Shown: positions 1 to 7,665, counted from the first letter of the stretch. The stretch is 21,667 nt of DNA from Bacteroidaceae bacterium (GCA_016292545.1 JAEDIG010000031.1:1-21667); one strand, 5' to 3'. Made by a program: numbers and translations. The notes: generated by a model not told the origin, from the sequence alone.

Positions 1-194
1 AGCGCAAAGGTGAGGAAGAACAAGGCCATGGCACCGATCACGATACAGATTACGGCGATGGCCACGGAAGACAAGATGACGATGAGCTTGTCGGCCGTGT
101 CCATCAGCACATACTCTTTCTGGAGGCTCAGGTATTGCTTCACCTCCTGAATCAGATGCCCGAAGAGACTCGTATAGCTTGTGTTTTCAGCCAT
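1..194 (-). CDS. Phage holin family / YqjE-like membrane protein (partial, N-terminal part)
   Basis: Only the first 64 codons lie in the window; the gene runs off the left edge. The start is the ATG at 194-192 (MAENTSYTSL). The visible part is a soluble amphipathic stretch (residues 1-36) followed by a strongly hydrophobic segment (about 37-64). This layout, next to a YtxH-type gene, is that of the Phage_holin_3_6/YqjE family, which are small inner-membrane proteins of unclear role and not usually true phage holins. It starts 17 nt after the YtxH gene on the same strand, so the two are probably co-transcribed from the promoter at 454-461. Family assignment is by pattern and context; the lost C-terminus would normally hold a second TM segment. 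Confidence 0.7.
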   Translation of the reverse strand, partial: MAENTSYTSLFGHLIQEVKQYLSLQKEYVLMDTADKLIVILSSVAIAVICIVIGAMALFFLTFA

Positions 195-211
195 ATCTCC
201 GGGTGTGAGGG

Positions 212-421
212 TTAATCTTCCTTGTTGCTCTGCAGCTCTTCTGCAATTTCGTCAACGAGGTTGTCCATTTCCTTGCGGTTGAGGCGGATTCCGCGCTTGC
301 GCAGTGCTTCTGCGATTTTTTCGCGCAGGTCGCTTCCCTTCTCAGGGGCAAAGAGAAGACCACATGCAGTGCCGATGGCAGCACCGCCCAAAAATGCAAC
401 GAGATAGTTCAATGCTTTCAT
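212..421 (-). CDS. YtxH domain-containing small membrane protein
   Basis: This is a 69-residue protein with one N-terminal TM helix (about residues 4-22) that runs into GLLFAPEKG, the signature of the YtxH family. A charged helical tail rich in Lys, Glu and Arg follows. Family members are small envelope or stress-associated proteins of unknown biochemical role. I chose the ATG at 421-419 (MKALNYL) over the ATG at 451-449, because the -7 box at 454-461 puts transcription start at or just inside the longer reading. It is the first gene of a two-gene minus-strand unit with the holin-like gene. Confidence 0.8.
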   Translation of the reverse strand: MKALNYLVAFLGGAAIGTACGLLFAPEKGSDLREKIAEALRKRGIRLNRKEMDNLVDEIAEELQSNKED

Positions 422-453
422 AATTAATCGCTGTTTTATGGTTAGTAACACTG

Positions 454-461
454 CAAATATA
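454..461 (-). promoter_or_regulatory. Bacteroidota -7 promoter box for the YtxH/holin pair
   Basis: On the minus strand this reads TATATTTG, a perfect TAnnTTTG box, ending about 32 nt before the YtxH ATG. No clear -33 TTTG sits at the usual 19-21 nt spacing. Confidence 0.6.
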
Positions 462-556
462 GTGCTTTTTTTTTGAATGAAGCGAAAGATGTATGTATTT
501 ATACTTAATTTAACTTTTTTTCATGCCTTTCGTATGGTTAGTAGAGGGAAATGTGT

Positions 557-564
557 TACCTTTG
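557..564 (+). promoter_or_regulatory. Bacteroidota -7 promoter box for the SPOR-ruvX-def-TPR operon
   Basis: TACCTTTG matches TAnnTTTG exactly, about 50 nt before the SPOR lipoprotein ATG at 614. The -33 position has no clean TTTG. It diverges from the promoter at 454-461, so both units start within a roughly 100-nt shared region. Confidence 0.6.
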
Positions 565-613
565 CAGAAATTTTCAATGAAATTGATTTCAAAATAACAT
601 ACATTACAGACAA

Positions 614-1111
614 ATGAAAAAGTATTTATGGATGGGCGCAGCCCTGGTCATGGTGTTCGCCATGAGTTCCTGCAAGAGCAAGGAGAGTGCTTACAAGAAA
701 GCGTATGAGAAGGCTAAGGCACAGCAGACGGAAGCCGCTGTAGTGAGCAACCAGCAGACTACACCCGTGAGCGTGACTCCTGTAACAACCACAACGACCA
801 CCACCACTCCTACCCAGGACTACAGCAATGTGAGTGTGCGCACAGAGAACGTTACCCTGGTATCGGGTGCTCCCCTGAAGGCTTACAGCGTAGTTGTAGG
901 CAGCTTCGGCGTGAAGGCCAATGCCACCGGGCTGGCCAACACCCTCAACGGAAAGGGATACAATGCACGTGTGGTGCAGGCCAACACTGCCAGCAACGGT
1001 GTGATGTATCGCGTATGCGCCACCAGCTATGACAGCAAATCTGAGGCAGCCCAGAGCCGCAACAGCCTCATCGGCCAGTATCCTGGCGCTTGGTTGCTCT
1101 ACCAGAAGTAA
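614..1111 (+). CDS. SPOR domain-containing lipoprotein
   Basis: This 165-residue protein begins with a lipoprotein signal peptide (MKKYLWMG, hydrophobic core, then MSSC with the lipid-accepting Cys at residue 20). A Lys/Ala-rich helical stretch follows, then a Thr/Pro linker with a run of threonines (about 50-70), and a C-terminal SPOR domain (about 88-165, beginning AYSVVVGSFG). SPOR domains bind denuded peptidoglycan glycans, so the protein probably sits in the periplasm or on the outer membrane and touches septal or remodelled wall. It is the first gene of an operon, with ruvX only 6 nt downstream. The domain call is firm; the exact cell role is inferred from the family. Confidence 0.88.
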   Translation: MKKYLWMGAALVMVFAMSSCKSKESAYKKAYEKAKAQQTEAAVVSNQQTTPVSVTPVTTTTTTTTPTQDYSNVSVRTENVTLVSGAPLKAYSVVVGSFGVKANATGLANTLNGKGYNARVVQANTASNGVMYRVCATSYDSKSEAAQSRNSLIGQYPGAWLLYQK

Positions 1112-1117
1112 TTCAGG

Positions 1118-1534
1118 ATGAGCCGAGTCCTGTCTATCGATTATGGGGTCCGTCGCACCGGTCTGGCTGTGACGGACCCTCTTCAGATAATTGCCGGAGG
1201 GCTGGCCACTGTGTCTACCCCGGCTCTCATGGACTATCTGAAGGCCTATGTGGAACGTGAGCCTGTGGAACGCTTCGTGGTGGGCCTGCCCAAGCAGACC
1301 AATGGCCGCGACAGCGAAAACCTGCCCCGTGTGAACCAGTTCGTGAGGCAGCTGCAGCGTGTGTGGCCCCACATACCCGTAGACACATGGGACGAACGCT
1401 ACACCAGTGTGCTGGCCCATAAGGCCATGCTGGAGAGCGGGATAGGTCGCAAGGCCAGGCAGAACAAGGCTCTCGTGGACGAGATAAGTGCCTGCATCAT
1501 CCTGCAGGGATGGATGGAGGCGCACCGGAAATGA
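1118..1534 (+). CDS. ruvX: RuvX/YqgF family Holliday junction resolvase-like nuclease
   Basis: This 138-residue RNase H-fold protein has the usual YqgF length. The first strand, LSIDYGVRRTGLAV, holds the first acidic residue (Asp8). VVGLPKQTNG follows, then TWDERYTS with Glu93, and ALVDEISA with Asp121, giving the D/E/D acidic set of the family. In E. coli the homologue takes part in 16S rRNA 5' maturation, and the family was first proposed as an alternative Holliday junction resolvase; which role applies here cannot be read from sequence. The gene lies between the SPOR lipoprotein gene (6 nt gap) and def (22 nt gap), which fits one transcript. Confidence 0.93.
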   Translation: MSRVLSIDYGVRRTGLAVTDPLQIIAGGLATVSTPALMDYLKAYVEREPVERFVVGLPKQTNGRDSENLPRVNQFVRQLQRVWPHIPVDTWDERYTSVLAHKAMLESGIGRKARQNKALVDEISACIILQGWMEAHRK

Positions 1535-1556
1535 GTGTATATACATTATATTAATT

Positions 1557-2114
1557 ATGATTTTACCAATTTATACCTACGGCCAGCCGGTCTTGCGCCA
1601 GGAAGCAGAAGAGATTGGCGAGGACTATCCCAATCTGCCCGAACTTATCCAGAACATGTATGAGACACTGGAGCGGAGCGAGGGCATCGGACTGGCTGCT
1701 CCACAAGTGGGGCTCCCCATCCGTCTGGTGGTAATCAATCTGGACGTCATCGGCGAAGACATGCCCCAGTACAAGGGATATATCCGCACATTCATCAATC
1801 CCTATATCGAGGAATACGACGAAAGCCAGACGGATGTGATGGAGGAAGGCTGCCTGTCGCTGCCGGGCATCCATGAGTCGGTGCGTCGTCCCACGCGCAT
1901 CAGAGTGTCCTATCTTGACGAACAGTTCCAACTTCATGACGAATGGGTGGACGGCTATCTGGCCCGTGTGATGCAGCATGAGTTTGACCATCTCGACGGC
2001 ACGGTGTTTACCGACCATATCAAGGGACTGCGCCGCCAACTCACACAAGCCAAACTGAAGAACATCGTGAAGGGTAATTTCTCCTGCAACTACAGGGTGA
2101 AGCCCAAGCGCTAA
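1557..2114 (+). CDS. def: Peptide deformylase
   Basis: The enzyme removes the formyl group from the N-terminal methionine of new proteins in the cytoplasm, using a bound metal ion. All three family motifs are present in the 185-residue product: GIGLAAPQ (residues 43-50), EGCLS (97-101, ligand Cys99) and HEFDH (141-145, ligands His141 and His145, catalytic Glu142). I placed the start at the ATG giving MILPIYTYGQPVLR, because deformylases begin this way. The frame is open further upstream into ruvX, but that extension has no family similarity. It sits in the operon after ruvX and 8 nt before the TPR gene. Confidence 0.96.
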   Translation: MILPIYTYGQPVLRQEAEEIGEDYPNLPELIQNMYETLERSEGIGLAAPQVGLPIRLVVINLDVIGEDMPQYKGYIRTFINPYIEEYDESQTDVMEEGCLSLPGIHESVRRPTRIRVSYLDEQFQLHDEWVDGYLARVMQHEFDHLDGTVFTDHIKGLRRQLTQAKLKNIVKGNFSCNYRVKPKR

Positions 2115-2122
2115 GGGCATCG

Positions 2123-4093
2123 ATGAGATACAGCAAGACGTTGATGATGCTGGTGGGGTTGTATGCCTGTTCGTTGCAATGGGCAGGCCGTGCCTGTGCC
2201 CAAATCAACACTGACCGTGTGATGCTGATGGGCCGCAATGCACTCTACTATGAGGACTATGTGCTTGCCATCCAGCGTTTCAATATGGTCATCAATGCCA
2301 AGCCCTGGCTGGGGGAACCTTATTTCTTCAGAGGCCTGGCCAAATATTATCTGGAGGACTACACCGGGGCGGAGATTGACTGCTCGTCGGCCCTGGAACG
2401 TAATCCCTACTTGTCGAACAACTATGAACTGCGGGCCTTGTGCCGCATCAACCAGTCGCGCTATGAACTGGCCGAGGACGACTACCGTCATGTGGTGGAA
2501 ATCAGTCCGATGAACAGAGGATGCTGGCACAATATGGTGCTGTGCCAGCTGGAGCAGGATGCCTATGAGCGGGCCGATTCCACCCTGGACCTGATGATTG
2601 CCCGCTGGCCCAAGGAGGCCCAGCAGTATACGCTGAAGGCGCAGGTGGCCTTTGCGCGAAAAGACACGCTGGCGGGAGAACAATGGGTGGACAGGGCCTT
2701 GCAGACCGACTCGTTTGAGGGCAATGCCTGGGCCATGAAGGCCATGCTCCTGTCGCAGCGGATGGAATACAAGCAGGCAGAGCAGGCGCTGGACCGCGCC
2801 ATTCTCCAGTCGCCGCGCAATGCCCCCCTGTATGTGAACAGGGCACTCACCCGCTATAACCAAGACAATCTCAGAGGGGCCATGTCGGACTATGACACGG
2901 CAGTGGAACTGGATGGCGGCAGCTATCTGGCTCATTTCAACCGCGGACTGCTGCGTGCCACAGTGGGAGAGGACAACCTGGCCATCGAGGACTTCAACTT
3001 TGTGCTCGAACGGGAACCGGACAATATGATTGCCCTTTACAACCGCGCCCTGCTGCTCGACAATACGGGTGACTATCATGGAGCCATCCGCGACATCAGT
3101 GCCGTAATCAAGGAATATCCCCAGTTCTGGGAGGGCTACCGCAGAAGGGCTTCCATCCGTCGGAAGGTGGGTGACGTGTATGGTGCGGAGCGCGATGAGT
3201 TCAAGGTGCTGCAGGCCCAGATGGCAGTGGCAGCAGGCACCTATAAGGCCGGCAAGACCCGCAAGCAGAGCGACCGTACCATTGAAGACTACAACAAACT
3301 TGTGGAGGAGGATGAGCACGAGACCGACCATGAATATGCAAGCGAATACCGCGGGAAGGTGCAGAACCGTCGTGCGGAACTCAAGCCACAGCCTGTGTAT
3401 GTGCTCACCTATTACCGCCAGTCCAGCCAGACAAAGGGCTATGTAGCCTTTTGCGACCGTGTGGACAGCCTCAATACCGCCAGGGCGCTGCCGCGTGAAC
3501 TGTATCTCACCTGCGACGAGGCATCGCTCACCGAAAAGGCTGTGGAGCAACACTTTGCATGGATAGACTCCCTGAGCCAGCAGCTGCAGCAACGGCCGGA
3601 TGATGAAATGCTGCTGTTGCGCCGTGCGATGGACTACTACCATGTGCGCGATTTCGACAATGCCATTGCCGACCTGAATGCCCTCTTGCAGGAAAACCCC
3701 ACCCGTGTGGTGGCCCTGATGCTTCGTGCCCAGGCCAGATACGCCCAATTGGAATCGGGCAGCCAGACCATGGGCGCAGAGGCATTGAGGCTGGGACGAC
3801 TGATGGTGTTGCAGGACTATAGCCGCTGTGTGGAGCTGGCACCCGACATCCCCTATGTCCATTACAACAAGGGCAACGTGCAGATGCTGCTGGGAGAGAA
3901 CGAGGCCGCTCTGGCTTCGTTTACGGATGCCTTGCGGCTGGATCCGCAGTTCCCCGATGCCTATTTCAACCGGGGCGTGGCCCATCTGCTGCTGGAGCAT
4001 GTACAAGAGGGCTTGTCCGACCTGAGCCAGGCCGGCGAGTATGGATTGTATCATGCTTATAACCTCATTAAGCGCTATTCTGCCAAAAAGTGA
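2123..4093 (+). CDS. Exported tetratricopeptide repeat protein
   Basis: This 656-residue protein has a cleavable signal peptide (about residues 1-26, ending GRACA before QIN), so it is periplasmic or envelope-bound. It is built of TPR helix pairs in two blocks. The first (about 35-370) includes clear units such as YNRALLLDNTGDYHGAI. The second (about 485-650) includes YNKGNVQMLLGENEAALASF and the following YFNRG repeat. A charged, less regular linker at about 370-480 separates them. TPRs are protein-binding scaffolds; no catalytic domain is visible. It ends the SPOR-ruvX-def transcript, and its stop codon lies in the left arm of an inverted repeat. TPR genes at this place before thrS are, from memory, common in Bacteroidales. 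Its partner is unknown. Confidence 0.88.
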   Translation: MRYSKTLMMLVGLYACSLQWAGRACAQINTDRVMLMGRNALYYEDYVLAIQRFNMVINAKPWLGEPYFFRGLAKYYLEDYTGAEIDCSSALERNPYLSNNYELRALCRINQSRYELAEDDYRHVVEISPMNRGCWHNMVLCQLEQDAYERADSTLDLMIARWPKEAQQYTLKAQVAFARKDTLAGEQWVDRALQTDSFEGNAWAMKAMLLSQRMEYKQAEQALDRAILQSPRNAPLYVNRALTRYNQDNLRGAMSDYDTAVELDGGSYLAHFNRGLLRATVGEDNLAIEDFNFVLEREPDNMIALYNRALLLDNTGDYHGAIRDISAVIKEYPQFWEGYRRRASIRRKVGDVYGAERDEFKVLQAQMAVAAGTYKAGKTRKQSDRTIEDYNKLVEEDEHETDHEYASEYRGKVQNRRAELKPQPVYVLTYYRQSSQTKGYVAFCDRVDSLNTARALPRELYLTCDEASLTEKAVEQHFAWIDSLSQQLQQRPDDEMLLLRRAMDYYHVRDFDNAIADLNALLQENPTRVVALMLRAQARYAQLESGSQTMGAEALRLGRLMVLQDYSRCVELAPDIPYVHYNKGNVQMLLGENEAALASFTDALRLDPQFPDAYFNRGVAHLLLEHVQEGLSDLSQAGEYGLYHAYNLIKRYSAKK

Positions 4094-4137
4094 CCCCTAT
4101 GGACAAGAACTTTTGTGTGAAAGGCTCACTTTTTGGC
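4082..4137 (+). terminator. Inverted repeat at the end of the TPR gene, possible terminator
   Basis: GCCAAAAAGTGA (4082-4093) and TCACTTTTTGGC (4126-4137) are perfect 12-nt inverted arms around a 32-nt loop. Two more pairs form inside a C-C mismatch. The left arm contains the TPR stop codon. There is no T-run after the right arm, so this is not a classic intrinsic terminator, but it lies between an operon end and the thrS promoter. Confidence 0.4.
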
Positions 4138-4168
4138 CGAAAACTAATGAGATATGATAAATTTTGTG

Positions 4169-4176
4169 TAATTTTG
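4169..4176 (+). promoter_or_regulatory. Bacteroidota -7 promoter box for thrS
   Basis: TAATTTTG is a perfect TAnnTTTG box 39 nt before the thrS ATG. No clean -33 TTTG is seen at standard spacing. The position makes thrS-infC-rpmI-rplT a transcription unit separate from the upstream operon. Confidence 0.6.
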
Positions 4177-4215
4177 CACCCTTGAAATGAGAAAACTTAA
4201 ATTGCAAGCTAAAAT

Positions 4216-6159
4216 ATGATTAAGATTACTTTTCCTGACGGTTCTGTGCGCGAGTACGAGGCTGGCGTAACCGGCCTGCAGATTGCGCAGAGCATATCAC
4301 AGCGACTGGCTCAGGATGTGTTGGCCTGCGGAGTGGATGGAGAGACGGTGGAACTGAACCGCCCCATCATGCAGGATGCGAAGGTAGTGTTGTATAAATG
4401 GGACGATGCAGAGGGCAAACATGCCTTCTGGCACACAAGTGCCCACTTGATGGCTGAGGCCCTGCAGGCACTCTATCCGGGCACACAGTTCGGTATCGGC
4501 CCGGCTATCGAGAACGGGTTCTACTATGATGTGATGCCCCCACAGGGCGTTGTCATCCGCGAGGCGGACTTTGCCCAGATTGAAGCAAAAATGAAGGAAC
4601 TGGCCCAGCTCAAGGAAGAACTAGTGCGCAAGGACATCAGCAAGGCAGATGCCCTGCAGTTCTTCGGTGACAACGGGCAGCATTATAAAAACGAACTCAT
4701 CAACGACCTGGAGGACGGTCATATCACCACCTACACCCAGGGCGCATTCACCGACCTGTGCCGTGGCCCCCATTTGCTGAGCACGGCTCCCATCAAGGCA
4801 TGCAAGGTGCTTTCCGTAAGTTCCGCCTACTGGCGTGGCGACGAGAAGCGTCCGCAGATGACCCGCCTTTACGGCATCACCTTCCCCAAGCAGAAGATGC
4901 TGGAGGAATATCTGCAACTGCTTGAGGAGGCCAAGAAGCGCGACCACCGCAGGATTGGCAAGGAGATGGGGCTGTTCATGTTCTCCGAGCGTGTGGGTAA
5001 GGGTCTGCCCATGTGGCTGCCCAAGGGAACGGCCTTGCGCCTTCGTCTGGAGGATTTCCTCAAGAAGATACAGAAGCGTTATGGCTACCAGCAGGTGATG
5101 ACCCCCCACATCGGTGGAAAGAACCTGTATGTGACCAGCGGACACTACGCCCACTATGGCAAGGACAGCTTCCAGCCCATCCACACCCCCGAGGAGGGCG
5201 AGGAGTACATGCTCAAACCCATGAACTGTCCCCACCACTGCGAGATTTACGCATGGCGTCCGCGCAGTTACAAGGACCTGCCCTTGCGCATTGCAGAGTT
5301 CGGTACGGTGTATCGCTATGAGCAGAGCGGTGAGTTGCACGGACTGACCCGTGTGCGCAGCTTCACGCAGGACGATGCCCATATCTTCTGCCGTCCCGAC
5401 CAGGTGAAGGGAGAATTTATCCGTGTGATGGAGATTATCCAGATTATCTTCGGTGCACTCGACTTCCAGAACTTTGAGGCACAGATAAGTCTGCGCGACC
5501 CCAACGACAAGGAAAAGTATATCGGAAGCGACGAGGTGTGGGAAGAAGCCGAAAGAGCCATCGTGGAGGCTTGTGCCGAGAAGGGTCTGAAGACAACCAC
5601 TGAGTTGGGCGAGGCCGCTTTCTATGGTCCCAAGCTCGACTTCATGGTGAAGGATGCGCTGGGCCGCCGTTGGCAGCTGGGCACCATCCAGGTGGACTAC
5701 AACCTGCCTGAGCGTTTCCAGTTGGAATATGTGGGCGAGGACAACCAGAAGCACCGTCCTGTGATGATTCACCGTGCTCCCTTCGGCAGTATGGAGCGTT
5801 TTGTGGCAGTGCTCATCGAGCATACCGCCGGACGTTTCCCCTTGTGGCTGAGTCCCGACCAGGTGGTGATCCTGCCTGTCAGCGAAAAGTACAACGACTA
5901 CGCTTTCCGCCTGAAGGAATATTTCGACACACAAGACGTGCGTGCCATCGTGGATGACCGCAACGAGAAGATTGGCCGCAAGATCCGCGACAACGAGGTG
6001 AAGCACATTCCCTACATGCTGGTTGTGGGCGAAAAGGAGCAGTCCGAAGGCACTGTAAGCTTCAGAAAACAGGGTGGTGGCGAGCAAGGAACGCTAAAAT
6101 TCGAGGATTTTGCAAAGAAAATCAACGAAGAGGTGCGAAATATGACAGAAAAATACTAA
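4216..6159 (+). CDS. thrS: Threonyl-tRNA synthetase
   Basis: This class II synthetase attaches threonine to tRNA-Thr using ATP. Its 647 residues match the full bacterial length. In order they show a TGS domain (about 1-62), an editing domain with HTSAH (His73 and His77) and TDLCRGPH, and the catalytic core. The core carries motif 2 (YRYEQSGELHGLTRVRSF) and motif 3 (HRAPFGSMERF). A C-terminal anticodon-binding domain (about 545-640) follows. The zinc ligands are all present: Cys338 in MNCPHH, His389 in DDAHIF and His519 in HRAPF. It heads the thrS-infC-rpmI-rplT operon, and its stop codon overlaps a further -7 promoter box. Confidence 0.97.
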   Translation: MIKITFPDGSVREYEAGVTGLQIAQSISQRLAQDVLACGVDGETVELNRPIMQDAKVVLYKWDDAEGKHAFWHTSAHLMAEALQALYPGTQFGIGPAIENGFYYDVMPPQGVVIREADFAQIEAKMKELAQLKEELVRKDISKADALQFFGDNGQHYKNELINDLEDGHITTYTQGAFTDLCRGPHLLSTAPIKACKVLSVSSAYWRGDEKRPQMTRLYGITFPKQKMLEEYLQLLEEAKKRDHRRIGKEMGLFMFSERVGKGLPMWLPKGTALRLRLEDFLKKIQKRYGYQQVMTPHIGGKNLYVTSGHYAHYGKDSFQPIHTPEEGEEYMLKPMNCPHHCEIYAWRPRSYKDLPLRIAEFGTVYRYEQSGELHGLTRVRSFTQDDAHIFCRPDQVKGEFIRVMEIIQIIFGALDFQNFEAQISLRDPNDKEKYIGSDEVWEEAERAIVEACAEKGLKTTTELGEAAFYGPKLDFMVKDALGRRWQLGTIQVDYNLPERFQLEYVGEDNQKHRPVMIHRAPFGSMERFVAVLIEHTAGRFPLWLSPDQVVILPVSEKYNDYAFRLKEYFDTQDVRAIVDDRNEKIGRKIRDNEVKHIPYMLVVGEKEQSEGTVSFRKQGGGEQGTLKFEDFAKKINEEVRNMTEKY

Positions 6160-6164
6160 ATTTG
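6157..6164 (+). promoter_or_regulatory. Internal -7 promoter box overlapping the thrS stop codon
   Basis: TAAATTTG is a perfect TAnnTTTG box whose first three bases are the thrS stop codon. Transcription would begin near 6170, about 17 nt before the infC ATG at 6187. No -33 TTTG is apparent. It could let infC-rpmI-rplT be expressed independently of thrS. Confidence 0.45.
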
Positions 6165-6186
6165 CACCCGATTTCCAGAATTGTTA

Positions 6187-6843
6187 ATGAAGAAAGACAA
6201 CATCAAGCAGCAATATCGCGTAAACGAACAGATACATGTTCGTGAGGTACGTATCGTGGGGGACGGCATAGAATCAACTGTGCTGCCCACCTACAAGGCC
6301 CTCCAGTTGGCCGAGCAGAAAGGTGTGGACCTGGTGGAAATATCCCCCAACGCACAGCCTCCTGTGTGCCGTCTCATCGACTACAGCAAGTTCCTCTATC
6401 AGCAGAAGAAACACCAGAAGGAGATGAAGGCGAAGCAGGTGAAGGTGGATGTGAAGGAAATCCGCTTCGGACCGCAGACCGATGACCATGACTACAACTT
6501 CAAGCTCAAGCATGCACAGGGCTTCCTCTCGGATGGAGACAAGGTGAAGGCATACGTGTTCTTCAAGGGACGCAGCATCCTTTTCAAGGAACAGGGCGAG
6601 GTGCTCCTGTTGCGTTTCGCTTCCGACCTGGAGGACTATGGCAAGGTGGAGCAGATGCCCCAGCTCGAAGGAAAGCGAATGATTATGTTCATCGCACCCA
6701 AGAAGCAAACTGCTGCAAAGAAGGTTGCCACAGAAACCGTTGCAGAAGAACAGCCCGTGGTGGCTGTGAAGAAGGCACCCCAGCAGAAGGCGCGCAAGGA
6801 ATACACCGGTCCCAAGGTGGAAGGTGAGGACTTCGACGACTGA
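6187..6843 (+). CDS. infC: Translation initiation factor IF-3 with C-terminal extension
   Basis: IF-3 binds the 30S subunit, checks initiator tRNA and keeps subunits apart. The N-terminal domain (about 1-85; RVNEQI, VDLVEISPNAQPPVCRLIDY) and C-terminal domain (about 86-172; KEIRFGPQTDDHDYNFK, FKGRSILFKEQGE) are complete. The 218-residue product is longer than the usual 175-200 because of a tail (about 174-218) rich in Lys, Ala and Glu that ends in EDFDD. The ATG at 6187 (MKKDNIKQQYRVNEQ) fits relatives; a TTG two codons upstream is the only nearby alternative. It follows thrS by 27 nt and may have its own promoter at 6157-6164. Confidence 0.96.
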   Translation: MKKDNIKQQYRVNEQIHVREVRIVGDGIESTVLPTYKALQLAEQKGVDLVEISPNAQPPVCRLIDYSKFLYQQKKHQKEMKAKQVKVDVKEIRFGPQTDDHDYNFKLKHAQGFLSDGDKVKAYVFFKGRSILFKEQGEVLLLRFASDLEDYGKVEQMPQLEGKRMIMFIAPKKQTAAKKVATETVAEEQPVVAVKKAPQQKARKEYTGPKVEGEDFDD

Positions 6844-6866
6844 TGCTGATGACCGAATGATCGTGC

Positions 6867-6890
6867 GTAACGCCTTGGTATATGCGTTGC
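6867..6890 (+). promoter_or_regulatory. Hairpin in the infC-rpmI gap
   Basis: GTAACGC (6867-6873) pairs with GCGTTGC (6884-6890) through one G-T pair, leaving a 10-nt loop. No T-run follows, so it is not a terminator. It lies in the mRNA leader of rpmI, where ribosomal protein feedback control acts in other bacteria; such a role is inferred. Confidence 0.35.
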
Positions 6891-6932
6891 CACATCTATA
6901 TATTAATCATTAATTAAATAACAAACAAAAAA

Positions 6933-7130
6933 ATGCCAAAAGTAAAGACTAACTCCGGTGCAAAGAAGAGATTCGCCTTCACCGGAACCGGCAAGATCAA
7001 GCGTCACCACGCTTATCACAGCCACATCTTGACCAAGAAGACCAAGAAGCAGAAGAGAAACCTGGACCACAGCGACCTGGTGGTTACTGCCAACATTAAG
7101 CAGGTCCGCGACCTCCTGTGCAAGCGTTAA
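6933..7130 (+). CDS. rpmI: 50S ribosomal protein bL35
   Basis: This 65-residue, very basic protein begins MPKVKTNSGAKKRFAFTGTGKIK, the hallmark of bL35, and contains the conserved HILTKKTKKQKRNL stretch. The length is normal. It lies in the invariant infC-rpmI-rplT order and has structured gaps on both sides: a small hairpin upstream (6867-6890) and a larger stem downstream (7171-7215). The product is a component of the large ribosomal subunit. Confidence 0.97.
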   Translation: MPKVKTNSGAKKRFAFTGTGKIKRHHAYHSHILTKKTKKQKRNLDHSDLVVTANIKQVRDLLCKR

Positions 7131-7170
7131 ATCTCAGTCGAGAAACAGTTTTTCACTTAATTTACTAACC

Positions 7171-7215
7171 GGATGTGTAGCCCTAAAGACCGCACGTGAT
7201 GCGGCGCTAGCATCC
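7171..7215 (+). promoter_or_regulatory. Stem-loop in the rpmI-rplT gap, candidate L20 leader
   Basis: Nested pairing can be drawn by hand. The outer stem is GGATG (7171-7175) with CATCC (7211-7215). The middle is TAGC (7178-7181) with GCTA (7206-7209). The apical stem is CCGCA (7190-7194) with TGCGG (7200-7204), with a 5-nt loop. It ends 15 nt before the rplT ATG and has no T-run. bL20 is known to repress its own operon through mRNA structure in other bacteria; that this element does so is an inference. Confidence 0.45.
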
Positions 7216-7230
7216 TAAACGAACAAAATT

Positions 7231-7575
7231 ATGCCAAGATCAGTAAATCATGTAGCTTCAAGAGCTAAGAGAAAGAAAATCCTGGGCCTGACCAGAGGTT
7301 ACTTTGGTGCCCGCAAGAATGTATGGACCGTTGCCAAGAACACTTGGGAGAAGGGTCTTACCTACGCATTCCGTGACCGCCGCAACAAGAAGCGCACTTT
7401 CCGTGCACTGTGGATTCAGCGTATCAACGCTGCTGCCCGTCTGGAAGGCCTGAGCTACTCTCAGCTCATGGGTCTGTTGCACAAGGCTGGTATCGAGATC
7501 AACCGCAAGGTGCTCGCCGACCTGGCCGTAAACCACCCCGAGGCTTTCAAGGCCATCGTTGCCAAGGTGAAATAA
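7231..7575 (+). CDS. rplT: 50S ribosomal protein bL20
   Basis: This 114-residue basic protein is close to the normal 117-118 length and begins MPRSVNHVASRAKRKKILG. The conserved GYFGARKNVW, YRDRRNKKR-like (here FRDRRNKKR) and WIQRINAA segments are all present. bL20 binds 23S rRNA early in large-subunit assembly and is a translational repressor of its own operon in several bacteria. It is the last gene of the operon, followed by an intrinsic terminator 30 nt downstream. The island described below begins just after that terminator. Confidence 0.97.
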   Translation: MPRSVNHVASRAKRKKILGLTRGYFGARKNVWTVAKNTWEKGLTYAFRDRRNKKRTFRALWIQRINAAARLEGLSYSQLMGLLHKAGIEINRKVLADLAVNHPEAFKAIVAKVK

Positions 7576-7605
7576 GGAATAGGGTTTTCCCTCACAGGAT
7601 TTCGG

Positions 7606-7642
7606 GAGGATGTGTCTGGCATGATGCATCCTCTTTTCTTTT
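7606..7642 (+). terminator. Intrinsic terminator after rplT
   Basis: GAGGATG (7606-7612) pairs with CATCCTC (7627-7633). Four further inner pairs, two of them G-T, leave a 6-nt loop. TTTTCTTTT follows directly. This closes the thrS-infC-rpmI-rplT operon. Confidence 0.85.
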
Positions 7643-7665
7643 AGTACCCCGGATTCGGCGCAGAA

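Noticed and set aside
1..194. Prophage indicated by the holin-like gene
   Set aside because: The holin family/YqjE-like gene sits beside a YtxH gene, a normal chromosomal pair, and no phage structural genes are nearby.
2111..4054. Long minus-strand frame (647 codons) opposite the TPR gene
   Set aside because: It mirrors the codon bias of the plus-strand gene, is His/Gln-rich without domains, and the plus strand has clear TPRs and a signal peptide.
4621..6087. Long minus-strand frame (488 codons) opposite thrS
   Set aside because: An antisense shadow of an unmistakable threonyl-tRNA synthetase.
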